Part shown: positions 1-8,494 of the stretch, piece after piece | Position numbering within the stretch: the stretch's first letter is position 1 | How the letters are laid out: each line of letters opens with the position of its first letter | Origin: Lacrimispora sphenoides | Lineage (GTDB): Bacteria; Bacillota; Clostridia; Lachnospirales; Lachnospiraceae | Assembly: GCF_900105215.1 (NCBI RefSeq) | Contig: NZ_FOIP01000002.1 | Span: 868,001 to 932,000, forward strand | DNA length: 64,000 nt | Direction: 5' to 3' | The notes under the pieces: model-generated | Told to the model about the DNA's origin: nothing | The model's input: only the letters and a program-made list of their open reading frames with translations | Databases searched by the model: none | Position numbers and translations under genes: made by a program

Positions 1-849
1 AGGGCCATGGCGTCCTTAAGGCGTGTCAGAGAGGTTTTGGATACAGAGATCGATTTGACAGATGAACATGCTTCTGAACTATCAGCCCAAGTTACAAACG
101 GTAAGGTAGAATTTCGTAATGTTTCCTTCCAGTATGTAAAGGGAATGGATGAAATGGTCTTAAAACACATTAATTTTACTGCAGAGCCTGGAGAAACCAT
201 TGGAATCATTGGTTCTACTGGAAGCGGAAAGACTTCACTCGTGCAAATGATCCCCCGCCTTTACGATGCGGATGAAGGACAAGTTCTGGTGGATGGCATT
301 GATGTAAGGGATTATTCCATCAGAAACCTTAGGGAAGGTGTCGGAATGGTTTTACAGAAGAATGTCCTTTTTTCAGGAACCATTGAAGAAAACCTCCGCT
401 GGGGTGATGAGGATGCCACCATGGAAGAAATCATCCTCATGGCGGAAAGTGCTCAGGCCGATGGCTTTGTTTCTAATTTTAAGGATGGATATGACACGGA
501 TTTGGGCCAGGGTGGTTCCAATGTATCCGGCGGTCAGAAGCAAAGACTTTGCATTGCCAGGGCTCTTTTAAAGAAGCCGAAAATACTGATTTTAGATGAC
601 AGCACCTCTGCTGTGGACACGGCAACCGAAGCCCGTATCCGCCAGTGCTTCCAGACGACCCTGAAAGACACTACCAAATTCATCATTGCCCAGCGGATCG
701 GATCCGTGGAAGGGTCGGATAAGATCATCGTGCTTGATGACGGTCAGATCGTAGGTATGGGATCCCATGAAGAGCTGATGGAGTCCTGCGAGGCTTATCA
801 GGAAATTTACTATTCCCAGAGAGATTTGGATAAGGAGGCAGGTGCATAA
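1..849 (+). CDS. ABC exporter subunit, ATP-binding C-terminal part (degenerate-site half)
   Basis: This is the C-terminal part of an ABC exporter half-transporter. The reading frame is open to the left edge, so the membrane domain lies outside the window. The nucleotide-binding domain shows Walker A (GSTGSGKT), a good signature (VSGGQ) and Walker B (ILILDDSTSAVD). The usual catalytic Glu after Walker B is Asp, and the switch-loop His is Gln (FIIAQRIGS). In heterodimeric exporters such as TM287/288, BmrCD and LmrCD, these changes mark the subunit that carries the degenerate ATP site. The stop overlaps the start of the next gene by one base, so the two are translationally coupled partners. The exported substrate cannot be told from sequence. 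Confidence 0.9.
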   Translation, partial: RAMASLRRVREVLDTEIDLTDEHASELSAQVTNGKVEFRNVSFQYVKGMDEMVLKHINFTAEPGETIGIIGSTGSGKTSLVQMIPRLYDADEGQVLVDGIDVRDYSIRNLREGVGMVLQKNVLFSGTIEENLRWGDEDATMEEIILMAESAQADGFVSNFKDGYDTDLGQGGSNVSGGQKQRLCIARALLKKPKILILDDSTSAVDTATEARIRQCFQTTLKDTTKFIIAQRIGSVEGSDKIIVLDDGQIVGMGSHEELMESCEAYQEIYYSQRDLDKEAGA

Positions 850-2720
850 TGGATGAGCAAAAGAAAATAAAAAGCTTAAAAAGGCGTTATAGCCGGTCTT
901 CCCAGCCAGTCAAGAACCATGGGCCCATGGGCGGGAATGGAGGCGGCCGGCAGATCAAGGGCCGACTTCCGAAAAATGCCAAGGAAACCATCCGGCGCCT
1001 TATGTCTTATTTAAATGAATATAAGCTTTACATGGGAGCGGCGTTTGTCTGTGTCATTGTCGGTACGCTTGCGACGTTAGCCGGTTCTTATATGTTAAGA
1101 CCCATCATAAATCAATATATCGCACCTCCCGGAGGCGGGCTGGGGAGTGTGTCAGGACTTGCAAAAGGCATTGCGGCAATGGCTGCCGTTTTTCTCATCG
1201 GTGTTATTGCTAATTATGCCCAATCCAGAATCATGCTTACGGTTGCGCAAAATGCCCTCCAAAAGATCAGGGATGATTTATTCAGCAAAATTCAGACTCT
1301 GCCGGTACGGTTTTATGACACCAATAACACCGGTGATCTGATGAGCCGGTTCAGCAATGATGTGGATACCATCGGTCAGATGTTAAGCAACACCCTGGTC
1401 CAGCTTTTTACCGGAGTCTTAAGCATTATAGGTACCCTGGCGCTTATGATATATACAAATATATGGCTGACTCTGGTGACCATTATCATGATTCCTGTTA
1501 TGATGAGGGTAGGCGGCTTTGTGGCGTCAAGAAGCCAGAAGTTTTTCTCCGCTCAGCAAAGCTCCCTTGGCGCTGTAAACGGATATATTGAAGAAATGAT
1601 CAGCGGCCAGAAGGTTGTAAAGGTGTTCTGCCATGAAGACGTGGCAGAAGAAGAATTCGAAATCCTCAATGAGGATCTAAGGAACAACATGATCCATGCA
1701 CAGTTTTTCGGTGGGGTGATGATGCCGATCATGGGAAATTTAAGCCAGCTGAACTACATTCTGACTGCATGCATCGGAGGACTTCTCTGTGTGCTCCGAG
1801 GCTTTGACGTGGGCGGACTGACCGTATTCTTAAGCTTTTCCAGGCAGTTCGGCCGTCCGATCAACGAGATGTCCATGCAGGTGACCAATGTATTCTCCGC
1901 CCTTGCAGGAGCAGAACGAGTATTTGCTGTTATGGATGAGGAGCCGGAGCCTGCAGATGACGAAGATGCGGCAGAGCTTGATCCGATGAACGGATATGTG
2001 GAATTAAACCATGTGACCTTTGGCTATGACCCAGACAAAGTGATTTTAAAGGATTTAAGTCTTTATGCAAAACCTGGGCAGAAGATCGCCTTTGTGGGCT
2101 CTACCGGAGCAGGAAAAACCACGATCACAAATCTTCTGAACCGTTTCTACGATATTCAGGGCGGTGAAATTACCATTGACGGAGTGGATATCCGTCACAT
2201 CAAACGGAAAAACCTGCGCCATAATATTGCCATGGTCCTTCAGGATACCCATTTATTTACAGGAACTGTTATGGAAAACATCCGTTACGGAAGGCTTGAT
2301 GCAACGGATGAAGAGGTGACCCAGGCGGCAAAGACTGCCTCCGCTTATTCCTTTATCATGAGACTGCCTGCCGGCTTTGATACGCTGTTAGAAGGTGACG
2401 GGGCCAACTTAAGCCAGGGGGAGAGACAGCTTTTAAACATCGCCAGGGCAGCGATTTCAAAGGCGCCGGTTCTGATTCTTGATGAAGCGACCAGCTCCGT
2501 GGATACCAGAACGGAAAAGCATATTGAACGGGGCATGGACCGCCTCATGGCGAACCGGACTACGTTTGTGATTGCACACCGCCTGTCTACGGTGCGCAAT
2601 GCCAATGCCATTATGGTTTTGGAAAACGGTGAGATTATTGAACGAGGAGATCATGAGGATTTACTGAAACAAAACGGCAGGTATTATCAGCTTTATACCG
2701 GGGCAGTGGAACTGGATTAA
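849..2720 (+). CDS. ABC exporter subunit, permease fused to ATPase (catalytic half)
   Basis: A full-length half-transporter of 623 residues. A basic Gly-rich N-terminus of about 50 residues precedes an ABC transmembrane type 1 domain (roughly residues 55-340) and a nucleotide-binding domain (about 380-620). Walker A (GSTGAGKTT), Walker B with Glu (LILDEATSSVD) and the switch His (VIAHRLST) are canonical. The signature is LSQGE instead of LSGGQ. That is complementary to the upstream subunit, which has a good signature but a degenerate Walker B and switch. The pair should therefore form one consensus and one degenerate ATP site. The start ATG overlaps the upstream TAA. The function is drug or lipid-type export; the substrate is unknown. 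Confidence 0.92.
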   Translation: MDEQKKIKSLKRRYSRSSQPVKNHGPMGGNGGGRQIKGRLPKNAKETIRRLMSYLNEYKLYMGAAFVCVIVGTLATLAGSYMLRPIINQYIAPPGGGLGSVSGLAKGIAAMAAVFLIGVIANYAQSRIMLTVAQNALQKIRDDLFSKIQTLPVRFYDTNNTGDLMSRFSNDVDTIGQMLSNTLVQLFTGVLSIIGTLALMIYTNIWLTLVTIIMIPVMMRVGGFVASRSQKFFSAQQSSLGAVNGYIEEMISGQKVVKVFCHEDVAEEEFEILNEDLRNNMIHAQFFGGVMMPIMGNLSQLNYILTACIGGLLCVLRGFDVGGLTVFLSFSRQFGRPINEMSMQVTNVFSALAGAERVFAVMDEEPEPADDEDAAELDPMNGYVELNHVTFGYDPDKVILKDLSLYAKPGQKIAFVGSTGAGKTTITNLLNRFYDIQGGEITIDGVDIRHIKRKNLRHNIAMVLQDTHLFTGTVMENIRYGRLDATDEEVTQAAKTASAYSFIMRLPAGFDTLLEGDGANLSQGERQLLNIARAAISKAPVLILDEATSSVDTRTEKHIERGMDRLMANRTTFVIAHRLSTVRNANAIMVLENGEIIERGDHEDLLKQNGRYYQLYTGAVELD

Positions 2721-2751
2721 ACAATAACTCCGGTCTGCATACCTTAAGGGG

Positions 2752-2807
2752 AGCATTGGGAAAAACGGCAGTCACGGAGCCATTCGTGATTTCGTTATCA
2801 CAATGCT
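2752..2807 (+). terminator. hairpin after the ABC exporter operon
   Basis: The arms AGCATTG (2752-2758) and CAATGCT (2801-2807) enclose a smaller CACG/CGTG hairpin. It lies 32 bases after the exporter stop and is followed by a T-rich stretch, so it is a likely transcription terminator. Confidence 0.55.
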
Positions 2808-2808
2808 T

Positions 2809-2843
2809 CCTTTTATTTATTAAAATTTCTAATAAATAAAAGG
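2809..2843. repeat. perfect AT-rich inverted repeat, terminator-like
   Basis: A perfect 14-bp inverted repeat: the left arm is 2809-2822 (CCTTTTATTTATTA), the 7-base loop is 2823-2829 and the right arm is 2830-2843. It abuts the preceding hairpin. It may act as a second, AT-rich terminator stem or as an mRNA 3'-end stabiliser. It does not end in a clean U-run on the + strand. Confidence 0.5.
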
Positions 2844-3014
2844 GAAGAACTATGATATTACTTAATAAAACCAGGAGAAGAGTCCTTATATATATCTATA
2901 AATTAACAAAAATATAACAAAAATTTAACGAGGAATAGTGTACAGAATTAAAAATACTGTTGAAAAATGGCTGATAATCAGGAATTTTAAAAAAAATGGA
3001 GAAATAAATGTATT

Positions 3015-3067
3015 TTTACAAAAACATACTAGAGCTGCTTATAATAAAATTGTTATTTATTTAACAT
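3015..3067 (+). promoter_or_regulatory. candidate distal rnf promoter with Rex-like operator
   Basis: A perfect -10 TATAAT lies at 3040-3045. TTTACA at 3015-3020 is a possible -35, with a long 19-base spacer. Immediately downstream, 3050-3067 reads TTGTTATTTATTTAACAT. It matches the redox-repressor Rex consensus TTGTTAAnnnnTTAACAA at all but two fixed positions. A Rex site over the start point of an NADH-linked operon would make sense, but no binding can be shown here. The wider gap 2844-3249 is otherwise AT-rich and non-coding. Confidence 0.4.
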
Positions 3068-3150
3068 AAAAACAAAGTCAGAGACCAGGTTTTTTCATGT
3101 AAATAAGGAAAATTGTATATAAAACACAGTATACAATATGTATTTATGCA

Positions 3151-3211
3151 TTGTTTCGGTTACTAAATTATGTTATACTGTTTCAGGTGGCAAAATGCTG
3201 AAATTTTGCCA
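3151..3211 (+). promoter_or_regulatory. rnf proximal promoter and leader hairpin
   Basis: The -35 TTGTTT (3151-3156) and -10 TATACT (3174-3179) are separated by 17 bases and lie about 70 bases before rnfC. Just after the predicted start point is a perfect 9-bp hairpin, TGGCAAAAT (3188-3196) with ATTTTGCCA (3203-3211) and a 6-base loop. The hairpin would sit at the 5' end of the mRNA, where it could stabilise the transcript or bind a regulator. Confidence 0.5.
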
Positions 3212-3249
3212 GGAGAGATAAAGAATTGTAGAGAAAGAGGGTTAGTTAA

Positions 3250-4572
3250 ATGGGTCTGGCTACATTTAAAGGCGGCATTCATCCTTATGAAGGAAAAGAA
3301 TTGTCGGAAAATAAACCTGTACAAGTGCTGCAGCCAAAAGGCGAGATGGTGTTCCCCTTATCCCAGCATATCGGTGCGCCGGCGAAGCCTTTGGTTACGG
3401 CAGGTGATCAGGTGCTGGTTGGACAGAAAATCGGGGAGCCGGGAGGCTTTATTTCTGCATGTGTGATCAGCTCTGTTTCAGGAACGGTAAAAACCATTGA
3501 ACCAAGAATGGTTGCCAACGGCTCTATGGTTCCGTCTGTTATCATTGAAAACGACGGGAAGTATCAGACGGTGGAGGGATTTGGCAAAGAGCGTGATCCA
3601 AAGACCTTATCAAAGGAAGAGATCAGGAATCTTGTAAAAGAAGCAGGAGTTGTAGGTCTTGGCGGCGCTGGATTCCCCACTCATGTGAAGCTGACACCAA
3701 AGGATGAATCAAAGATCGATACGATCATTGTCAACGGTGCGGAGTGCGAGCCGTACTTAACTTCTGATTACCGGATGATGTTGGAGGAGCCGGAGAGCAT
3801 CATAAAAGGGCTTAATATAATCCTTCAGCTGTTTGACAATGCAAAGGGCGTGATCGGAATTGAGAGCAACAAACCGGAAGCGATCAAGCTCATGACAGAG
3901 CTTGTAAAGGATGAACCAAGGATTACTGTCTGTCCTTTACAGACCAAATATCCCCAGGGCGGTGAGCGTACTCTGATCTATGCCGTAACAGGAAGAAAGA
4001 TCAATTCCACCATGCTTCCGGCAGATGCAGGCTGCATGGTAGACAATGTGGATACGGTGATTTCTATTTATAATGCGGTTGTAAAGGGAATTCCTTTGAT
4101 CCGCCGTATCATTACGGTGACCGGTGATGCCATAGCAAATCCACAGAACTATAATGTTCGAACTGGGACCAGCTACACCGAGCTTATAGAGGCTTCCGGC
4201 GGCTTTAAGACGGAACCGGAAAAGGTGATTTCCGGAGGTCCTATGATGGGGCAGGCTTTGTTTAACTTTAATATTCCTGTCACAAAGACTTCCTCTGCCC
4301 TTACTTGTCTGACAAAGGACGAGGTGGCAGGTAATGCGCCTACTGCCTGCATCCGCTGCGGAAGATGCGTAAAGGTATGCCCGGGCAATATTGTTCCGCA
4401 GATGATCATGGATGCGGCGGAACGGTCTGACCTGGAACGGTTTGTAAAATTAAACGGCATGGAATGCTGCGAATGCGGCTGCTGTGCATATATTTGTCCG
4501 GCCAGAAGACCTCTTACCCAGGCATTTAAAGAAATGCGCAAAGAAGTTGCGGCAAGCAGAAAGAAAGCGTAG
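3250..4572 (+). CDS. rnfC: Rnf electron transport complex subunit C
   Basis: RnfC (440 residues) is the peripheral subunit that carries the NADH/FMN-binding domain of the ion-translocating ferredoxin:NAD+ oxidoreductase. A Gly-rich nucleotide-binding stretch (VGLGGAGFPTHVK) lies about residue 135. Two 4Fe-4S motifs occupy the C-terminus: C367-x2-C370-x2-C373-x3-C377P, and a second cluster including C406, C409, C412 and C416P. Length and order match RnfC of acetogens and other Clostridia. It is the first gene of rnfCDGEAB and is followed by rnfD after 11 bases. The complex uses reduced ferredoxin to reduce NAD+ and pumps Na+ or H+; which ion cannot be told from this subunit. Confidence 0.96.
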   Translation: MGLATFKGGIHPYEGKELSENKPVQVLQPKGEMVFPLSQHIGAPAKPLVTAGDQVLVGQKIGEPGGFISACVISSVSGTVKTIEPRMVANGSMVPSVIIENDGKYQTVEGFGKERDPKTLSKEEIRNLVKEAGVVGLGGAGFPTHVKLTPKDESKIDTIIVNGAECEPYLTSDYRMMLEEPESIIKGLNIILQLFDNAKGVIGIESNKPEAIKLMTELVKDEPRITVCPLQTKYPQGGERTLIYAVTGRKINSTMLPADAGCMVDNVDTVISIYNAVVKGIPLIRRIITVTGDAIANPQNYNVRTGTSYTELIEASGGFKTEPEKVISGGPMMGQALFNFNIPVTKTSSALTCLTKDEVAGNAPTACIRCGRCVKVCPGNIVPQMIMDAAERSDLERFVKLNGMECCECGCCAYICPARRPLTQAFKEMRKEVAASRKKA

Positions 4573-4583
4573 GAGGAGGAAGC

Positions 4584-5507
4584 ATGAGTAAATTGTTAAA
4601 CGTATCATCATCACCTCATGTCAGGGATCAGGTTACAACACAGAATATTATGCTGGATGTTGCCATTGCCATGATTCCTGCGTCTGCGTATGGTGTATAT
4701 CAGTTCGGGGTGAAAGCAGCGCTGATTTTGCTGATCAGTGTATTATCCTGTGTTCTTAGTGAATATGTATTTGAATCCCTCATGGGAAAACCCATTACCG
4801 TGAGCGATGGTAGTGCCTTGGTGACCGGAATGATCCTGGGCCTTAACATGCCTCCGGCCATTCCTTTATGGATTCCGTTTCTGGGCGGTGTATTTGCCAT
4901 TATCGTGGTAAAGCAGCTCTACGGCGGCCTGGGACAGAACTTTATGAACCCAGCCCTGGCGGCAAGATGTTTCCTGCTTATTTCTTTTGCAGGCAAGATG
5001 ACTGACTTTACATATAGTGACGCGGTTTCAGGCGCTACTCCCCTTGCTGCATTAAAGGCGGGAGAAGCAGTTGATATAACATCCATGTTTATCGGGAAAA
5101 TTTCAGGAACCATTGGTGAGGTATCTGTGATTGCCCTGCTCTTGGGTGCAGCTTACCTTTTGTTCAGAAAAGTGATTTCCATAAAGATCCCGGCAGCTTA
5201 TCTGATCACTTTTGCAGCATTTGTATTTATTTTCGGCCAGCATGATCTCATGTTCGTGCTGACTCATTTATGCGGCGGCGGTCTTATCTTTGGTGCATTC
5301 TTCATGGCTACCGATTATGTGACCAGCCCCATCACTCCAAAGGGACAGATCCTTTTCGGCGTTCTATTAGGCGTGCTGACCGGATTATTCCGTCTTTTCG
5401 GCGGTTCTGCGGAAGGCGTTTCCTATGCCATCATCATCAGCAACATTCTGGTGCCTCTGATTGAGAAGATCTCTATTCCGGTAGCATTTGGAAAGGAGGG
5501 AAAGTAA
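4584..5507 (+). CDS. rnfD: Rnf complex membrane subunit D
   Basis: RnfD (307 residues) is an integral membrane subunit related to NqrB with about nine or ten hydrophobic helices. The SGAT motif in DAVSGATPLAA, about residue 150, is the expected site of covalent FMN attachment through its Thr. An AGGAGG site lies 5-10 bases before the ATG. The C-terminal codons contain the ribosome binding site for rnfG, whose ATG overlaps the end of this gene's stop region (stop at 5505-5507, next ATG at 5509). Confidence 0.95.
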   Translation: MSKLLNVSSSPHVRDQVTTQNIMLDVAIAMIPASAYGVYQFGVKAALILLISVLSCVLSEYVFESLMGKPITVSDGSALVTGMILGLNMPPAIPLWIPFLGGVFAIIVVKQLYGGLGQNFMNPALAARCFLLISFAGKMTDFTYSDAVSGATPLAALKAGEAVDITSMFIGKISGTIGEVSVIALLLGAAYLLFRKVISIKIPAAYLITFAAFVFIFGQHDLMFVLTHLCGGGLIFGAFFMATDYVTSPITPKGQILFGVLLGVLTGLFRLFGGSAEGVSYAIIISNILVPLIEKISIPVAFGKEGK

Positions 5508-5508
5508 G

Positions 5509-6120
5509 ATGAAAAACGGCGGATATATGAAGGACGCATTGATTTTATTTGTGATCACTCTGATTTCCGGCTTTTTGCTGGGCGGCGCTTATCAGATTAC
5601 AAAGGATCCCATTGATAAGGCAACTGAGGCAGCCAATCTGGCGGCATATAAGAAGGTATTTCCGGATGCGGCTGATTTTACATCGGATGAAAAGATGGAA
5701 GCGGCTGTAGAAGCCTGCAACGCAGAACTGCTTTCCCAGGATTTTGGAAAAGTCGGCGTGGACAATGCTTTTAAAGCAGTGGATGGAAGCGGGAGTGTTC
5801 TGGGTTATGTAATTACCGCTCATTCCGATGACAGTTACAGCGGAGTCGTACAGATTTCCGTTGGTATCAAAGAAGATGGATCCATTAACGGCATTGAATT
5901 TCTGGCAATCAGTGATACCCCTGGTCTTGGCTTAAAGGCAAAGGAACCGGCATTTAAGGGTCAGTATGCAGGAAAGAACCAGGAATCCCTTACCGTTACG
6001 AAATCCGGCAATGCCGGTGATGGAGAGATCAATGCCATCAGCGGTGCAACCATTACATCAAGCGCAGTAACCAATGCAGTCAATGCCGCATTGTATTACG
6101 TGCACAATATTGACCGTTAG
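5509..6120 (+). CDS. rnfG: Rnf complex FMN-carrying subunit G
   Basis: RnfG (203 residues) has one N-terminal transmembrane helix (about residues 8-28) and an extracytoplasmic FMN-binding domain. The motif SGATITSSAV near residue 180 holds the Thr that binds FMN covalently, an addition made by the ApbE flavin transferase. I chose the ATG at 5509, preceded by AAAGGAGGG. An earlier in-frame ATG at 5488 lies inside rnfD and has no suitable ribosome binding site. The gene sits between rnfD and rnfE in the standard order. Confidence 0.94.
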   Translation: MKNGGYMKDALILFVITLISGFLLGGAYQITKDPIDKATEAANLAAYKKVFPDAADFTSDEKMEAAVEACNAELLSQDFGKVGVDNAFKAVDGSGSVLGYVITAHSDDSYSGVVQISVGIKEDGSINGIEFLAISDTPGLGLKAKEPAFKGQYAGKNQESLTVTKSGNAGDGEINAISGATITSSAVTNAVNAALYYVHNIDR

Positions 6121-6131
6121 GAGGTGGGAAG

Positions 6132-6926
6132 ATGAACAAGAAATGTATGGAACGTTTATTTAACGGTATTGTAAAAGAAAACCCAACCTTCATCCTGATG
6201 CTTGGCATGTGCCCGACTCTGGCTGTTACCACGTCAGCGGTGAACGGTGTGGGCATGGGGCTTTCCACAACCGTGGTACTGCTATTTTCTAATATGCTTA
6301 TTTCTGCCCTTCGTAATATCATTCCGGACCGGGTGAGGATTCCGGCTTACATCGTTGTCGTTGCGACTCTGGTTACGATTGTGCAGCTCCTTTTACAGGC
6401 CTATGTACCAAGCCTGTATTCTGCACTTGGAATTTACATTCCTCTTATTGTTGTAAACTGTATTATTTTAGGCCGTGCAGAATCTTATGCTTCCAAGAAT
6501 GGTGTTATGGAATCTACCTTTGATGGAATCGGTATGGGACTTGGTTTTACCATCGCTCTTACCTGCATCGGTCTTGTCCGTGAGTTGTTAGGTTCCGGAG
6601 CTATATTTGGATTTACCTTTATTCCGGAGGATTTTCATATCTCCATTTTCGTCCTCGCTCCGGGCGCGTTCTTTGTGCTGTCTGTTTTAACGGCACTTCA
6701 GAATAAGTTTAAGGCACCTTCCGCTACCAACGGTTCTGTTCCTCCGTCTAAGTTAGCTTGCGGCGGCAACTGCGCTTCCTGTTCCGGTTCCTCCTGCATG
6801 TCCAATCATGAGGTCCTTCAGGACAAGAAGAAGCAGATGGAAGAGGAAGTACTGGCAGCAAAGAAGGCACAGGCAGCCAAAAAAGAAGCGGAAGCCAAAA
6901 CCGCAGCTTCCAGGAAAGATGAATAG
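6132..6926 (+). CDS. rnfE: Rnf complex membrane subunit E
   Basis: RnfE (264 residues) is a six-helix membrane subunit of the RnfA/RnfE (NqrD/NqrE) family. It helps form the membrane iron-sulfur and ion path. The N-terminal motif NPTFILMLGMCPTLAV, with its Cys, is typical. The C-terminus is longer than in proteobacterial RnfE: a Cys-rich segment (CGGNCASCSGSSC, about residues 212-224) is followed by a highly charged Lys/Glu/Ala tail of about 35 residues. The Cys cluster could hold a metal or be structural; that is only a suggestion. It is spaced 12 bases from rnfA. Confidence 0.94.
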   Translation: MNKKCMERLFNGIVKENPTFILMLGMCPTLAVTTSAVNGVGMGLSTTVVLLFSNMLISALRNIIPDRVRIPAYIVVVATLVTIVQLLLQAYVPSLYSALGIYIPLIVVNCIILGRAESYASKNGVMESTFDGIGMGLGFTIALTCIGLVRELLGSGAIFGFTFIPEDFHISIFVLAPGAFFVLSVLTALQNKFKAPSATNGSVPPSKLACGGNCASCSGSSCMSNHEVLQDKKKQMEEEVLAAKKAQAAKKEAEAKTAASRKDE

Positions 6927-6938
6927 GAGGATGGATAG

Positions 6939-7517
6939 ATGAAAGAATTATTATTGATAGCCATTGGCTCCGCATTGGTTAACAACGTAGTGCTCAGCCA
7001 GTTCCTTGGCCTATGTCCATTCCTTGGAGTTTCCAAAAATGTGAAGACCTCTGCCGGTATGGGCGCAGCCGTTATTTTCGTAATTACCATTGCAGCATTT
7101 GCAACCAGTGTCATTTATAAGGGTATTTTAGTGGGGCTTCATCTGGAATTCTTACAGACCATTGTATTTATTCTGGTTATTGCAGCTCTGGTGCAGTTTG
7201 TAGAAATGTTTTTAAAGAAATCCATGCCCGCTCTTTATGAGGCGCTGGGTGTGTATCTTCCTTTGATCACAACCAACTGTGCGGTTCTGGGCGTGGCCCT
7301 GACCAACGTGCAGAAGGGATATAACATTCTGGAAAGTGTTATCAACGGTGTCGGTATTTCCGTAGGCTTTACCATTGCCATTGTTATGCTGGCAGGTGTC
7401 CGCGAGAGAATCGAAAACAATGATGTTCCCTATTCCTTTAAGGGTTCTCCCATTGTCCTGATTACCTCCGGCCTGATGGCAATTGCATTTTTCGGATTTT
7501 CCGGATTAATTAAATAA
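6939..7517 (+). CDS. rnfA: Rnf complex membrane subunit A
   Basis: RnfA (192 residues) has six predicted helices with the opposite membrane topology to RnfE. The signature NNVVLSQFLGLCPFLGVSK near the N-terminus and NCAVLGVAL in the second half carry the conserved Cys residues. In Rnf and Nqr structures these bind an intramembrane 2Fe-2S centre shared with RnfE. Length is normal. An AGGAGG site precedes the ATG. Confidence 0.96.
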   Translation: MKELLLIAIGSALVNNVVLSQFLGLCPFLGVSKNVKTSAGMGAAVIFVITIAAFATSVIYKGILVGLHLEFLQTIVFILVIAALVQFVEMFLKKSMPALYEALGVYLPLITTNCAVLGVALTNVQKGYNILESVINGVGISVGFTIAIVMLAGVRERIENNDVPYSFKGSPIVLITSGLMAIAFFGFSGLIK

Positions 7518-7532
7518 GGAGGAGACGAAAGA

Positions 7533-8321
7533 ATGGTAACAGGTATAATATTTGCGGCAGCCGTTGTGGGCATCATCGGAATTTTGATCGGTGTGTTCCT
7601 GGGAATTGCCAGCGAAAAGTTTAAAGTAGAAGTTGATGAAAAAGAGATTCTTGTCCGAAACGAGCTTCCAGGTAACAACTGTGGCGGCTGCGGATATGCA
7701 GGCTGTGATGCTCTGGCTAAAGCCATTGTACTGGGCCAGGCGGATGTTTCTGCCTGTCCGGTAGGCGGCGCAGCAGTAGCCGAAAAGATCGGCGAAATCA
7801 TGGGAGTTGCGGCCGGTTCCACGGATAAGAAGGTTGCATTTGTAAAATGTAAAGGAACCTGCGATAAGACAAAGGTTCAGTATAACTATTACGGAATTGA
7901 TGACTGCCGGATGGCGTCGGTGGTTCCCGGCTCCGGTGAAAAGGCTTGCGTCTATGGCTGTATGGGATACGGCTCTTGCGTAAAAGCCTGTGAATTTGAT
8001 GCCATCCATGTGGTTGACGGAATTGCAGTAGTGGATAAGGAGAAATGCGTTGCCTGCGGCAAATGTGTTTCTGCCTGTCCTAACAATCTGATTGACCTGG
8101 TTCCATACAAGTCAAAGCATCTGGTTCAGTGTAATTCCCATGACAGAGGCAAAGATGTAAAGGCTAAATGTGAAGTTGGCTGTATTGGTTGTATGATATG
8201 TACAAAGCAGTGTGAATTTGATGCCATTCACATGGATAACAATGTTGCAATTATCGATTATGAGAAATGCACAAATTGCGGTAAATGCGCTGCAAAATGT
8301 CCTGTGAAGGTGATTCAGTAA
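7533..8321 (+). CDS. rnfB: Rnf complex iron-sulfur subunit B
   Basis: RnfB (262 residues) is the probable entry point for electrons from reduced ferredoxin. An N-terminal membrane helix is followed by a 4Fe-4S domain (NCGGCGYAGCDALA ... ACP). Next come four ferredoxin-type Cys clusters, including CVACGKCVSACP, CIGCMICTKQCEF and CTNCGKCAAKCP at the C-terminus. It is the last gene of the operon, and a strong terminator follows directly. The position of rnfB at the end (CDGEAB) is the clostridial arrangement. Confidence 0.96.
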   Translation: MVTGIIFAAAVVGIIGILIGVFLGIASEKFKVEVDEKEILVRNELPGNNCGGCGYAGCDALAKAIVLGQADVSACPVGGAAVAEKIGEIMGVAAGSTDKKVAFVKCKGTCDKTKVQYNYYGIDDCRMASVVPGSGEKACVYGCMGYGSCVKACEFDAIHVVDGIAVVDKEKCVACGKCVSACPNNLIDLVPYKSKHLVQCNSHDRGKDVKAKCEVGCIGCMICTKQCEFDAIHMDNNVAIIDYEKCTNCGKCAAKCPVKVIQ

Positions 8322-8324
8322 AAT

Positions 8325-8372
8325 AAAAAAAGGGAGTTCGATCTTTTTGGAAAGGATCGAACCCCTTTTTTC
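8325..8372 (+). terminator. rnf operon terminator
   Basis: A GTTCGATC / GATCGAAC stem extended by AGGG/CCCT pairing, with an A-run before it and a T6 run after it, begins 4 bases past the rnfB stop. This is a classic intrinsic terminator. Confidence 0.85.
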
Positions 8373-8439
8373 GTTGAAAAATTGCAAGAGGTAAAATATT
8401 TTACTAAAAAACAGGTAAAATAAAGAGATGCTGGAACAT

Positions 8440-8489
8440 AAAATGCGTATTGATTGGGCTTTATTAAGCTCTCATTCAATACGCATTTT
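8440..8489 (-). terminator. uxaC terminator
   Basis: A 14-bp stem, AAAATGCGTATTGA (8440-8453) with TCAATACGCATTTT (8476-8489), has flanking A/T runs on both strands. It lies 5 bases past the uxaC stop and probably ends the leftward operon. Confidence 0.8.
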
Positions 8490-8494
8490 CTTAA

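Noticed and set aside
7430..8009. Two minus-strand open frames opposite rnfB.
   Set aside because: They lie opposite a clearly conserved Fe-S protein gene and have no independent support.
3250..8321. Nqr (Na+-NADH:quinone reductase) instead of Rnf.
   Set aside because: An RnfB ferredoxin-type subunit and the RnfC Fe-S motifs are present, the order is CDGEAB, and NqrF is absent.
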